The notes below the pieces were generated by a model. It was not told the origin of the DNA and ran no database searches. It was given only the letters and a program-made list of their open reading frames with translations. Position numbers and translations under genes: made by a program. From Porphyromonadaceae bacterium UBA7572 (lineage in GTDB: Bacteria > Bacteroidota > Bacteroidia > Bacteroidales > Muribaculaceae), in assembly GCA_002476625.1 (NCBI GenBank), contig DLLC01000040.1:3814-23559 (forward strand): a stretch of DNA of 19,746 bases, in the 5' to 3' direction. Positions 1-6,906 of this stretch are shown here, piece by piece. Each line of letters starts with the position of its first letter. The stretch's first letter is position 1.

Positions 1-81
1 ATATTGAAACGGATATTGAACCCCACAAAATATTTTATAGTAGTTAAGCAGAACAATGAAATACTTGAAACACGATTTTGA
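1..81 (+). other. possible 3' end of an upstream gene, frame undecided
   Basis: Two plus-strand frames are open from the left edge. One ends in TAA at 45-47 and reads IETDIEPHKIFYSS. The other ends in TGA at 79-81. Either could be the tail of a gene lying to the left. The TAA at 45-47 would leave an 8-base gap to the ATG at 56. Nothing in so short a stretch identifies a product. Confidence 0.25.
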
Positions 82-118
82 TACCAAGGAGAGCACTAAC
101 CCGGATTCTGGTGCCTGA
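56..118 (+). CDS. candidate 20-residue small protein, function unknown
   Basis: An ATG at 56 opens a 20-codon frame ending in TGA at 116-118 and reading MKYLKHDFDTKESTNPDSGA. It is preceded by an in-frame TAG at 41-43, so it is not the tail of a longer protein in that frame. The base just upstream is A-rich (aagcagaaca), as is common before Bacteroidetes starts, and a strong terminator begins 15 bases after the stop. The peptide is hydrophilic, with no membrane segment and no cysteine. I do not recognise a family. It could be a true small protein closing an upstream operon, or a chance ORF in a 3' untranslated region. No canonical promoter is visible in the 55 bases before it. Confidence 0.35.
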   Translation: MKYLKHDFDTKESTNPDSGA

Positions 119-132
119 TAAACAATAAAAAA

Positions 133-180
133 GAAGAGGGGGTGACATGAATAGCAAGTTCACCCTCTCTTTCTTTTTTT
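133..180 (+). terminator. Rho-independent terminator
   Basis: Bases 133-145 pair with 160-172 in a 13-bp stem (two G-U pairs, core GGGTGA/TCACCC) around a 14-base loop, and an almost uninterrupted T-run reaches 181. This is a clear intrinsic terminator for whatever transcript enters from the left. It isolates the upstream unit from the NIF3 operon. Confidence 0.85.
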
Positions 181-181
181 T

Positions 182-476
182 ACATCTGCCATTTACTCTC
201 CATTATTACAGATTATGTGTATAAAAATACAACATTGAAAGCGATGTCATGTATGAGAATCGCAGTTTGGTAGGGTCTGTGGGGGCATAGAACAAGAGCC
301 TTCCTCAGAGGTCTGCTTGCGGTTTTCAGAATCACATTTTCAATTTATGATTTTTAGACTTATAGGCGGACGTGGCATGCTGAGCCTCTAAAAGTATAGT
401 CATGGTTTCACAAATCATTATTTTTGTGCCATCCATGGCGCTGGTGCAGATGTGGGGCGGTGGCTTAGCACTATGG
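182..476. other. gene-poor intergenic region
   Basis: No convincing protein-coding frame, tRNA, riboswitch or repeat is visible on either strand. A second TAnnTTTG-like element (TATTTTTG, 419-426) lies here. It is followed by a 16-codon tryptophan-containing ORF (435-485), which I do not accept as a gene. A short palindrome CCTCAGAGG near 303-311 has no obvious function. A small RNA between 184 and 480 cannot be excluded by eye. Confidence 0.5.
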
Positions 477-477
477 T

Positions 478-508
478 TTTGGTGAATGGCGTTTTTTTTG
501 TAACTTTG
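478..508 (+). promoter_or_regulatory. Bacteroidetes-type promoter of the NIF3 operon
   Basis: TTTG at 478-481 is followed after 19 bases by TAACTTTG at 501-508, a full match to the known Bacteroidetes -33/-7 pattern (TTTG and TAnnTTTG). Transcription would start about 4-7 bases after 508, only a few bases before the ATG at 520. A GTG start at 508 would lie inside the promoter, so the ATG at 520 is preferred. Confidence 0.7.
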
Positions 509-519
509 TGGCGAAATTC

Positions 520-1611
520 ATGAAGGTTAAGGAAATAACTTCCGCTATCGAGAAGGTTGCTCCGCTTTATCTCCAAGAAAGTTATGATAATGCGGGATTT
601 CAAGTAGGCGACCCCGATAGCGTGATTACAGGCGTGGTACTCTGTACCGACGTTAGAGAGTGTATTGTGGATGAAGCCATAGCTTGTGGCGCCAACCTCA
701 TTGTTTCGCACCATCCCCTCATTTTTCACGGTTTTAAAAAACTCACTGGGCGCACCTATGTGGAACGCACGGTGCTGAAAGCTGTGCGTCATGGCGTAAG
801 CATATACAGTGCGCACACCAACCTCGACAACGCTCGCGGAGGCGTGAACTATAAGATGGCTCAAAAATTGGGACTTGACAATGTGGAGGTGCTTGATCCG
901 CAAGTGGGCACGCTTCGTAAAATTGTGGTGTTTGTTCCAAAAGAGCAGGCCTCCCTTGTGGAGCATGCGATGTGGAATGCAGGCGCTGGATGCCTTGGCG
1001 ATTATGACAGATGCAGCTATAGAGTGGGTGGCGAGGGCCGATTCCATGCCCTTGACGGAGCCAATCCATTTGTTGGCGCAGTAGGCGAAGACCACGTGGA
1101 GCAAGAGTGTAGGGTGGAGGTGCTGGTGAACAAAGCACAGTGCTCGGCAGTGATTTCTGCCATGCTCGCGGCCCATCCTTATGAAGAACCCGCATTCGAT
1201 GTGCTGCCGCTCGAAAATGCCGACAGACACAGCGGATCGGGGGTGGTGGGCGAGATACCAGAAATGGACGCTGAAGAATTTCTGTGTCATTTAAAAGAGG
1301 TGTTTGGCGTGACCACGGTGCGCTTCAGCGGAGATCTTCAGCGAAATGTGAAGCGTGTGGCGCTATGTGGTGGCGCAGGTTCTTTCCTTATAGGAAAAGC
1401 CATTGCGAAAGGAGCGGATGTTTATGTCACTGGCGATATGAAGTATCACGAGTTTCAGGGCTATGAGCATCAGATGATCCTTGCCGACATCGGCCACTAC
1501 GAGAGCGAACAGTTCACCAAGGAAATTTTCGCCGACATCATTGCCTCGCTTCATCCCGATTTTGAGGTGAGGTATGCAAAAAAAGAAGAAAATCAAGTAA
1601 AATACATTTAA
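520..1611 (+). CDS. NIF3-like dinuclear metal-centre protein (YbgI/YqfO family)
   Basis: 363 residues from the ATG at 520, which gives the family-typical start MKVKEI. NIF3 proteins form hexameric rings with a two-metal site; the cellular reaction is not settled, although GTP cyclohydrolase I type 2 is a common but weak annotation. The metal ligands are visible: HH at 64-65 (VSHHPLIF), D103 (HTNLD) and H326/E330 (GHYESE), matching H63, H64, D101, H215 and E219 of E. coli YbgI. Residues about 132-240 form the extra PII/CutA-like domain of the long, Gram-positive and Bacteroidetes form, which explains 363 rather than about 250 residues. It lies 7 bases before the zinc-ribbon gene and is probably co-transcribed with it. 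A GTG at 508 gives four more residues but overlaps the promoter. Confidence 0.93.
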   Translation: MKVKEITSAIEKVAPLYLQESYDNAGFQVGDPDSVITGVVLCTDVRECIVDEAIACGANLIVSHHPLIFHGFKKLTGRTYVERTVLKAVRHGVSIYSAHTNLDNARGGVNYKMAQKLGLDNVEVLDPQVGTLRKIVVFVPKEQASLVEHAMWNAGAGCLGDYDRCSYRVGGEGRFHALDGANPFVGAVGEDHVEQECRVEVLVNKAQCSAVISAMLAAHPYEEPAFDVLPLENADRHSGSGVVGEIPEMDAEEFLCHLKEVFGVTTVRFSGDLQRNVKRVALCGGAGSFLIGKAIAKGADVYVTGDMKYHEFQGYEHQMILADIGHYESEQFTKEIFADIIASLHPDFEVRYAKKEENQVKYI

Positions 1612-1618
1612 TATAATT

Positions 1619-2377
1619 ATGGCAAAAGAAAAAGAACTCAATGTGGAAGAACGCTTGAAAGCGCTCTACGAATTGCAGACCATTCTCTCGGAAGTGGACC
1701 GTATCAAGACACTTCGCGGAGAGCTACCTCTTGAAGTGCGTGACCTTGAAGATGAGATTGAGGGGCTTCAGACCCGTGTGGCTAAATATGACGAGGAAAT
1801 AGCCACCCTCAACGCCTCTATCAAAGAGCAGACTGAAGTGGCTCAGAAAGCCGATGCGATGATCGCAAAGTACACAAAGGACCAGGACAACGTGCGTAAC
1901 AACCGTGAGTATGACTTCCTTACCAAAGAAATCGAGTATCAGGAACTCAACATTCAGCTTGCTGACAAGAAAATCAACGATGCCAAGCATGCCATTGACG
2001 TGGTGAACACGAATATGGATGCCGCAAAGACACAGCTTGAAGACTGCAACCATGTGCTGACAGAAAAGAAGGGCGAGCTCGATGAAATCATCTCGGAAAC
2101 AAAGCAAGATGAGGAAAAACTCCGCGAGAAGGCAAAGAAACTGGAGGCTAAATTCGATGATGAGCGCTTACTCAACGCATTCAAGCGCATTCGCAAGAAT
2201 GCCCGTAATGGCCTTGGCATTGTGTATGTGTCGCGTAACGCTTGCGGTGGTTGCTTCAACCGCATTCCTGCCCAGCGCGAAAGCGAAATCAAGATGCACA
2301 AGAAGGTGATTGTGTGTGAGTACTGTGGACGCATTCTCATCGATAAAGACCTGGTGGGCATCAAGGACGAGCAGTAA
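1619..2377 (+). CDS. coiled-coil C4 zinc-ribbon protein (CT398/zf-RING_7 family)
   Basis: 252 residues. About residues 5-180 are a long, charged, heptad-rich coiled coil (rich in E, K, L and A). The C-terminus is a zinc ribbon with ligands C209, C212, C233 and C236 (CGGC and CEYC). This matches Pfam zf-RING_7 (PF02591), whose members include Chlamydia CT398 and Helicobacter FlgZ. Those homologues bind sigma54 or flagellar/secretion partners, but no such partner is visible here, so the role in Bacteroidetes is unknown. The gene starts 7 bases after the NIF3 stop and ends just before a strong hairpin, so the two genes form one operon. From memory, NIF3 followed by this zinc-ribbon gene is a common pair in Bacteroidetes. 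Confidence 0.9.
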   Translation: MAKEKELNVEERLKALYELQTILSEVDRIKTLRGELPLEVRDLEDEIEGLQTRVAKYDEEIATLNASIKEQTEVAQKADAMIAKYTKDQDNVRNNREYDFLTKEIEYQELNIQLADKKINDAKHAIDVVNTNMDAAKTQLEDCNHVLTEKKGELDEIISETKQDEEKLREKAKKLEAKFDDERLLNAFKRIRKNARNGLGIVYVSRNACGGCFNRIPAQRESEIKMHKKVIVCEYCGRILIDKDLVGIKDEQ

Positions 2378-2410
2378 AGCTGCAAGGTGCAGTTATTACT
2401 ATTCCATAAG

Positions 2411-2454
2411 GTGTGCTGATAGGTGTCGGATGGATGTCTGTTGGCACACTTTTT
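2411..2454 (+). terminator. wobble-rich Rho-independent terminator of the NIF3/zinc-ribbon operon
   Basis: Bases 2411-2427 pair with 2433-2449 in a 17-bp stem around loop GGATG, then TTTTT (2450-2454). The base of the stem is GTGTGC/GCACAC. Six of the pairs are G-U, so the hairpin is stable only in the plus-strand RNA; on the other strand these become A-C mismatches. It lies 33 bases after the zinc-ribbon stop. Confidence 0.8.
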
Positions 2455-2529
2455 ATTTGTAGTTGTGTGCATGACCGTTTGTTTTTTGGTCTTGACACAA
2501 TTATCAACATCAATGTAAATTCAATCACG

Positions 2530-2982
2530 ATGATAATAGGAAACCTTTTGGACACAGCATCGGTGGAAATGCTTAACCCTTTGTTGAAAGAAGCGTTTGA
2601 ATGGCTTCGTGCGTATTCCGCATCGGTTCATGCCACAGGCGTGGACAGGGTGGCGCTGAAAGAAAATGCACTGTGGGCCAATGTGGAAACACCCATGATG
2701 AAGAGTGAAGACGAGCAGGTGCTTGAAGTGCATCGGGCATATATCGATATCCATGTGCCAGTGGACAAGGCAGAGGTGATAGGTTACTTGCCAGCTTGCC
2801 GCTTAAGAAAAGTGCGTAAAGCCTACGATGAGGCTCGCGACATAGCCTTTTACGCTGATGCCCCATTGGCGTATGTCACTCTGCGCCCAGGAGAGTTCGC
2901 CATCATGACCCCTCAAGACGCACATGCTCCAATCATAGGAGATGGCCCCGTGAAAAAGATCTGCATGAAGGTGCGACTTTGA
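2530..2982 (+). CDS. YhcH/YjgK/YiaL (DUF386) family protein
   Basis: 150 residues from the ATG at 2530, which gives the usual family start (MIIGNL) and usual length of about 150. The same frame is open from 2413, but that start lies within the terminator stem and would add an unrelated leader. The family is a cupin-like fold with a metal site; E. coli relatives are YhcH in the sialate operon, YiaL, and TabA, linked to biofilm and toxin-antitoxin phenotypes. Conserved parts seen are EVHRAYIDIH (H68, H75) and TPQDAHAP (H132), the probable metal ligands. A role as a sugar-metabolism accessory or anomerase-like protein is often proposed but not shown. No sugar genes are adjacent, so the substrate is unknown. 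It is probably transcribed alone. Confidence 0.9.
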   Translation: MIIGNLLDTASVEMLNPLLKEAFEWLRAYSASVHATGVDRVALKENALWANVETPMMKSEDEQVLEVHRAYIDIHVPVDKAEVIGYLPACRLRKVRKAYDEARDIAFYADAPLAYVTLRPGEFAIMTPQDAHAPIIGDGPVKKICMKVRL

Positions 2983-3084
2983 CTCCCCAGGCGGAAAGAC
3001 GCAACCCCATTCTGTGGTAACTGGTTGGAATACAAAGTGCTGTGAGAAATAACGAAGGGGTTGTTAATAACTTTAATTCAGGAA

Positions 3085-3119
3085 TTTGTGTAAAAAAGCG
3101 GTATATTTTCTTATCTTTG
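3085..3119 (+). promoter_or_regulatory. putative promoter of tdk
   Basis: TATCTTTG at 3112-3119 matches the Bacteroidetes -7 element. A TTTG at 3085-3088 could be the -33 element, although the 23-base gap is longer than usual. The predicted start of transcription leaves a leader of about 18 bases before the ATG at 3142. Confidence 0.5.
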
Positions 3120-3141
3120 TATTACCAATCAATCAGCATTA

Positions 3142-3771
3142 ATGAACGGACAAGGCAAACTATATTTCCGCTACGGCACCATGGGCTCAGCAAAAACAGC
3201 ACTACTGCTCACGCAGGCTTATAATTTTGAGGAGCGCAAGATGCAGTATCTGTGCATGAAGCCCATTATCGACAATCGTGAGAGCGCGAATGTGATTCGC
3301 TCGCGCATAGGCATAGAGCGAGAGTGCTCATGGATTTATCCCGAAATGGATCTTTATGAATATCTTAAGGGGGAGTTTGAACGCACACTCGAGGTGAAGG
3401 CCTGGGTGCTGGTGGACGAGGCACAGTTCCTGTCGAAGGAGCAAGTCGACCAGTTGGCCCGCATCGTGGACGACTATGGCGTGAATGTGGTATGCTATGG
3501 CTTGCGCACTGATTTTCAGTCGCACGTTTTTGAGGGCTCGCTTCGCTTGTTTGAACTTGCCGACAGCATTGATGAAATCAAATCGACCTGCACCTGTGGG
3601 CGAAAGACCATCATCAATGCCCGAATCGACGCAAATGGCGATGTGGTGACCGATGGCGACCAGGTGGAGATTGGCGGCAACGACAAATATGTGGCACTAT
3701 GCAGAAGATGCTGGCGCAATCGCCGCATTGAGAGTGCCGAGCGCAATGCGCTGAAGTTTAGAGAAAGCTAA
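3142..3771 (+). CDS. tdk: thymidine kinase (type II)
   Basis: 209 residues, aligning along its length with E. coli Tdk. It phosphorylates thymidine to dTMP in pyrimidine salvage. Visible parts are the P-loop GTMGSAKT (12-19), the catalytic glutamate in VDEAQF (E93), the CYGLRTDF stretch (118-125), the lasso-type zinc site C150, C152, C187 and C190, and the thymidine-binding segment IGGNDKYV (177-184). In the P-loop the usual glycine before the lysine is alanine (A17), whereas E. coli has NAGKS. The rest of the active site looks intact, so I expect an active enzyme. It has its own promoter and a bidirectional terminator 32 bases after the stop. Confidence 0.95.
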   Translation: MNGQGKLYFRYGTMGSAKTALLLTQAYNFEERKMQYLCMKPIIDNRESANVIRSRIGIERECSWIYPEMDLYEYLKGEFERTLEVKAWVLVDEAQFLSKEQVDQLARIVDDYGVNVVCYGLRTDFQSHVFEGSLRLFELADSIDEIKSTCTCGRKTIINARIDANGDVVTDGDQVEIGGNDKYVALCRRCWRNRRIESAERNALKFRES

Positions 3772-3802
3772 ATATGACACATAACTACTCCTGAAAAAGG
3801 TG

Positions 3803-3839
3803 ATGGCGAGCGATGCAAAAGCACCCCTCGCCATTTTTT
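3803..3839. terminator. bidirectional terminator between tdk and the holin-like gene
   Basis: ATGGCGAG (3803-3810) pairs with CTCGCCAT (3827-3834) in a perfect 8-bp stem. A T-run follows on the plus strand (3835-3839), and an A-run precedes at 3794-3798 to serve the minus strand. The plus-strand T-run overlaps the stop codon of the minus-strand gene, so both convergent genes share this element. Confidence 0.8.
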
Positions 3840-4191
3840 AATCCACGAGTTTATGGAGCGCCCAGCTCACCACCGACAGCACAATGCTGAAGATGATGGC
3901 TGTGCCGAGTGCATGGAGCGTGGTGCCTTCAATGGTGAACGCATCGACAAAATGTGAGCAGAGCAGCACCATCATGCCGTTGATTACGATGGAAAACAGC
4001 CCTAAGGTGAGAATGTTGATAGGCAGTGACAGCAGCTTCACCACAGGCTTGATGACCACATTGATGATTCCCAGCACAATGGCCACCAGAATGGCTGCAT
4101 ACCATGGTTGGCAAGTCACATCATCGAGAAAATAGGAAGTAATGCCCACGGCCAGGGCGGAAACGAGGATTTTAGTTATCAGTTTTGACAT
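3838..4191 (-). CDS. phage-holin-like small membrane protein (PF04020 family)
   Basis: 117 residues with about four membrane segments (roughly 7-22, 29-50, 55-82 and 90-113) and the typical stretch GIINVVIKPVVKLLSLPINILTLG. This fits the phage_holin_4_2 superfamily (PF04020), a family of small inner-membrane proteins common in bacterial chromosomes. Despite the name most members sit in no prophage, and the function is unknown. No phage gene lies near it here. It is transcribed alone on the minus strand, convergent with tdk and divergent from the YitT gene. A near-consensus -7 element (CATCTTTG on the minus strand, plus-strand 4212-4219) lies about 20 bases ahead of the start. Confidence 0.88.
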   Translation of the reverse strand: MSKLITKILVSALAVGITSYFLDDVTCQPWYAAILVAIVLGIINVVIKPVVKLLSLPINILTLGLFSIVINGMMVLLCSHFVDAFTIEGTTLHALGTAIIFSIVLSVVSWALHKLVD

Positions 4192-4303
4192 AGTTGAAAT
4201 GTTTGATTACACAAAGATGCGAAAAAAGACCGGTACAGCCGCAAAAAATGCCGAAAAAAAACATCTATATCAAAACTATTGCTTAATTTAGCATATTCGA
4301 TTA

Positions 4304-5305
4304 ATGCTTCAATCAACTAATGGCAAAATGAAATTTTCAGTGCATCGCCTCATCAGTCAGTCGCGGGATTATGTGATGATCGTGTTCGGACTATTTTTAT
4401 GTGCTTTTAGCTTCTCGGCATTTATTATACCAGAAAATGTGGTGACTGGTGGCGTGACTGGTATTGCCACCATTGTGTATTTTCTCTCAAACCGCACCAT
4501 CAACATTGCCATACCTAACTATGTGATCAATGTGGTGCTTCTTGTGGTGGCATTTCGGATTGTAGGAAAGCAGTTTGTGATTCGCACCATTTTTGGAGCC
4601 ACGATTTTCAGCATATTCTTAGGAGTGCTGTCACCGCATTTTCCCCATCCGCTTGTGGCGCAGCAGCCGTTCATGAACATTATCATAGGCGCAGTGCTGT
4701 GTGGTGTGGGGCTTGGCATAACATTTTCACATGGTGGCAGCAGTGGCGGCACTGATGTGGTGGCGGCCATGGTGAACAAGCACAGCAACGTGTCGTTTGG
4801 GCGTATGATGCTGTATTGCGACTTGATTATCATCACCTCCTCATATTTCTTTTTCCATCATGTGGACAGCACGCTGTATGGCTATGTGTTTTTGGTTATC
4901 AACTCTGTGGCTGCCGATATGGCAATCAATAGGCGTGTGCAGGGGGTGCAGTTCCTCATATTCAGCGAGCAGTGGCTCGATATAGCCAACGCTATCAACA
5001 ACGAGGCCCGGCGCGGTTGCACGCTTATCCACGGCACGGGCTGGTATAGCAAGCGGGATGTGAAGATGCTGCTCGTGGTGTGCCGTAAATATGAGAGCGT
5101 GAATGTGCAGCGCATCATCAAGCGCATCGATCCTCAAGCGTTCATTTCAATGTCGCCCACCGACAGCGTGTTTGGCCAGGGATTTGACGAGATGAAGGTG
5201 AAGCTGCACAAATATCAGCCAAAATTAAGCGACGAGAACACTGAAGTTCAAACCAAGGATGCCGCAGAGCATCTGCGGGGTCAACAAAAAGATATAACAG
5301 TTTAA
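4304..5305 (+). CDS. YitT-family membrane protein (DUF161 with C-terminal DUF2179)
   Basis: 333 residues. The N-terminal part has five or six membrane segments between about residues 20 and 205, with the glycine-rich family stretch FSHGGSSGGTDVVA. The soluble C-terminal domain (about 213-290, including VQFLIFSE, RGCTLIHGTGWYS and PTDSVFGQGF) is the DUF2179 ligand-binding-like domain. YitT proteins are inner-membrane proteins of unknown transport or sensing function. The start could be 4304 or the ATG at 4328 (MKFSVH); only the first eight residues are in doubt. The last 40 residues are polar and probably disordered. A near-consensus TAATTTAG lies at 4284-4291. It ends 36 bases before the outer-membrane protein gene. 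Confidence 0.9.
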   Translation: MLQSTNGKMKFSVHRLISQSRDYVMIVFGLFLCAFSFSAFIIPENVVTGGVTGIATIVYFLSNRTINIAIPNYVINVVLLVVAFRIVGKQFVIRTIFGATIFSIFLGVLSPHFPHPLVAQQPFMNIIIGAVLCGVGLGITFSHGGSSGGTDVVAAMVNKHSNVSFGRMMLYCDLIIITSSYFFFHHVDSTLYGYVFLVINSVAADMAINRRVQGVQFLIFSEQWLDIANAINNEARRGCTLIHGTGWYSKRDVKMLLVVCRKYESVNVQRIIKRIDPQAFISMSPTDSVFGQGFDEMKVKLHKYQPKLSDENTEVQTKDAAEHLRGQQKDITV

Positions 5306-5341
5306 CCAAAATATGATTTTTTAAAAAAAGGGGATTTATTT

Positions 5342-5794
5342 ATGAAAAAGATAGTTATAACTCTAATATTTGCCGTCATGGCGGCTATGGGTCTGTATGC
5401 ACAAGGGAATATGTCGGTGGGCGTGGACTACAACTATTCCACAAAAGGGGGCGCATCCGGCTTGGGTGTGCAGCTGGAGTATGAGTTTGTGAAGAATTTC
5501 CGGGTGGCGCCTGAGCTGATTTATACTTTCTCGTCGGGCGACCATGGCCATTTCACCAATGTTAACCTCAACTTGCAGTATGTGGTAGGCACGGGCTCAG
5601 GCTTTGAGTTGTATCCAATGGCAGGCTTGGCTTATGTGAATGGCGGTGGAGCGGACAACTGTGGTGTGAATGTGGGCTGCGGCGCGGAATACGGCATCAC
5701 CAGTGGTTTCTCCATCTACACTGAGCAAACTTTTCAGATGGTGAAACACTGCACGCGCTTTATCCCGGCTTTTGGTGTGAAATTCTCATTCTGA
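5342..5794 (+). CDS. small outer-membrane beta-barrel protein
   Basis: 150 residues. Residues 1-20 are a signal peptide (MKKIVITLIFAVMAAMGLYA) cut before QGN. The mature part alternates polar and aromatic residues in short strands (GVDYNYS, LGVQLEYEF, FRVAPELIYTF, VNLNLQYVV) and ends in phenylalanine (FGVKFSF), as expected for a barrel folded by BamA. This resembles the small OmpA/OmpW-like porin-family barrels of Bacteroidetes. Two cysteines (DNCGVNVGCG) could form a disulphide in a loop. An AAGGGGA sequence 8-10 bases before the ATG is a possible ribosome-binding site, uncommon in this window. It lies 13 bases before the lipoprotein gene, so the two are likely co-transcribed. Confidence 0.8.
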   Translation: MKKIVITLIFAVMAAMGLYAQGNMSVGVDYNYSTKGGASGLGVQLEYEFVKNFRVAPELIYTFSSGDHGHFTNVNLNLQYVVGTGSGFELYPMAGLAYVNGGGADNCGVNVGCGAEYGITSGFSIYTEQTFQMVKHCTRFIPAFGVKFSF

Positions 5795-5807
5795 TTGATG
5801 AACATAT

Positions 5808-6569
5808 ATGATGATGAAAACACTGCCGATAAAAGCCATGCTATTGGCTGCCACACTTCTTTCACTTGTGGCATGCAGCGATAAAGACCCTTTTGATGTG
5901 CCCGACGATATGGTGTCTCTCAACATGATGAACGAGGACCACGGCAAGACTATCATGGGCAATACCGACATCTATATCACCCGCGACATGAATTTCGTGT
6001 CGGCAGGAGTCTATTCCTTTATCGAGGTGATGAAGGCACAGGATTTAGGCCATGTGGAGGAAAACGAGCCAGAGCTTAACACCTTTACCGACAAGGCGGC
6101 GGTGGAGCAGTATGGCGGCTATCTCGCCATCCGTAAAGAGGATGTGGTGCGCTTCACATCGTCGGGCAGGGTGGCTGTGCTCATCGACCGTCCGTATTAC
6201 CGCATGTGGGTGGACGACTTCATCTATGAGCCTAAAAAGCAGAGAGTGGGCGCCATTGTGAATTTCGCACAGTATATGCCAGTGAAGGCTGGGCTGCCTG
6301 ATGCTTACACCGAGGTGGGAGCAGTGGCAGAGGACACACCACTGATTGTGTCGGTGCCAGCTAAAAAATGCGAGGGCATGATACCGGAGCCATACAACGC
6401 ATATTTTGAGTGCAAGTTGGAGAGCAAGGCCAAGAAAAGCACTGGTTTTGAGATAAGTCTGCGTCCGGGCGCGCTGCAAAAGATGCCCGAGACGATGAAA
6501 TCGCTCACCTTCCCGCTGTATGTGAGGTGCGACCGTGCCTGCACTATCCTCAATTTTCAAGTGAAGTGA
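5808..6569 (+). CDS. hypothetical lipoprotein (possibly DUF5036-like)
   Basis: 253 residues, or 251 from the third ATG at 5814. The signal peptide ends in a lipobox LVAC with C23 as the lipidated residue, followed by SDKDPFD. The acidic/lysine stretch after the cysteine resembles the Bacteroidetes lipoprotein export signal that takes lipoproteins to the cell surface, so surface display is likely but inferred. The remainder looks all-beta and contains VSLNMMNEDHGKTIMGNTDIYI and, near the C-terminus, FPLYVRCDRACTILNFQ. From memory this resembles DUF5036, but I cannot confirm it. No catalytic motif is visible. It is paired with the upstream barrel gene and followed by a terminator shared with the ferredoxin gene. 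Confidence 0.8.
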   Translation: MMMKTLPIKAMLLAATLLSLVACSDKDPFDVPDDMVSLNMMNEDHGKTIMGNTDIYITRDMNFVSAGVYSFIEVMKAQDLGHVEENEPELNTFTDKAAVEQYGGYLAIRKEDVVRFTSSGRVAVLIDRPYYRMWVDDFIYEPKKQRVGAIVNFAQYMPVKAGLPDAYTEVGAVAEDTPLIVSVPAKKCEGMIPEPYNAYFECKLESKAKKSTGFEISLRPGALQKMPETMKSLTFPLYVRCDRACTILNFQVK

Positions 6570-6593
6570 TCTTAAGTGCTCCGTAAGAAATGA

Positions 6594-6643
6594 CAAAAAA
6601 GAAAGTCGCGCCTCATTGATTGAAGCACGACTTTTAATTTTTT
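6594..6643. terminator. bidirectional terminator between the lipoprotein and ferredoxin genes
   Basis: AAAGTCG (6602-6608) pairs with CGACTTT (6628-6634). Six A's precede the stem (6595-6600), and TTTTAATTTTTT-like sequence follows it, so it can end transcripts from both convergent genes. Confidence 0.75.
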
Positions 6644-6684
6644 CTGTAGTCAGAGGAAAATGACCTTTGCACAGGGGTGGGCTA

Positions 6685-6852
6685 TCAGCCTTCAGAGATA
6701 GAGCCGTTAGGGCAAGCACCCTCGCAAGAGCCACAGCTGATGCAAACATCTGGGTCAATTTCATACTTGTCGCCTTCGCTGATTGCGCCAGTAGGGCAAA
6801 CAGATGCGCAAGTTCCACAAGCTACACAAGTGTCATCAATTACGTATGCCAT
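6685..6852 (-). CDS. 2[4Fe-4S] ferredoxin, 55 residues
   Basis: On the minus strand the ATG at 6850-6852 opens a 55-residue frame ending in TGA at 6685-6687. It carries two complete cluster motifs: C9, C12, C15, C19-P (CVACGTCASVCP) and C37, C40, C43, C47-P (CISCGSCEGACP). Length and spacing are those of clostridial-type bacterial ferredoxins, low-potential electron carriers in the cytoplasm that serve enzymes such as pyruvate:ferredoxin oxidoreductase and hydrogenases. This fits an anaerobe. The protein is acidic, as usual. It is monocistronic, with its own promoter and a shared terminator 42 bases after its stop. The eight cysteines leave little doubt about the family. Confidence 0.96.
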   Translation of the reverse strand: MAYVIDDTCVACGTCASVCPTGAISEGDKYEIDPDVCISCGSCEGACPNGSISEG

Positions 6853-6906
6853 TGTTGTAAATAAAATTTATGAGTTAGTGAATAATTAATTATTAGTAAA
6901 CTTTGA

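Noticed and set aside
418..1290. Long minus-strand open frame of 290 codons opposite the NIF3 gene
   Set aside because: A shadow of the NIF3 coding frame: no family resemblance, histidine/cysteine-rich composition typical of antisense frames.
2413..2529. Longer N-terminus for the YhcH-family protein from the ATG at 2413
   Set aside because: It would begin within the upstream terminator stem and adds residues unlike the family; the ATG at 2530 gives the standard start.
3838..4191. Prophage remnant indicated by a holin-like gene
   Set aside because: PF04020 proteins are common chromosomal membrane proteins. No integrase, lysin, capsid or attachment repeat is near.
4199..4291. 30-codon plus-strand ORF (MFDYTKMRKKTG...) between the holin-like and YitT genes
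   Set aside because: It covers the minus-strand promoter region of the holin-like gene, has no promoter of its own that I can see and is lysine-rich because of A-runs. It is probably chance.
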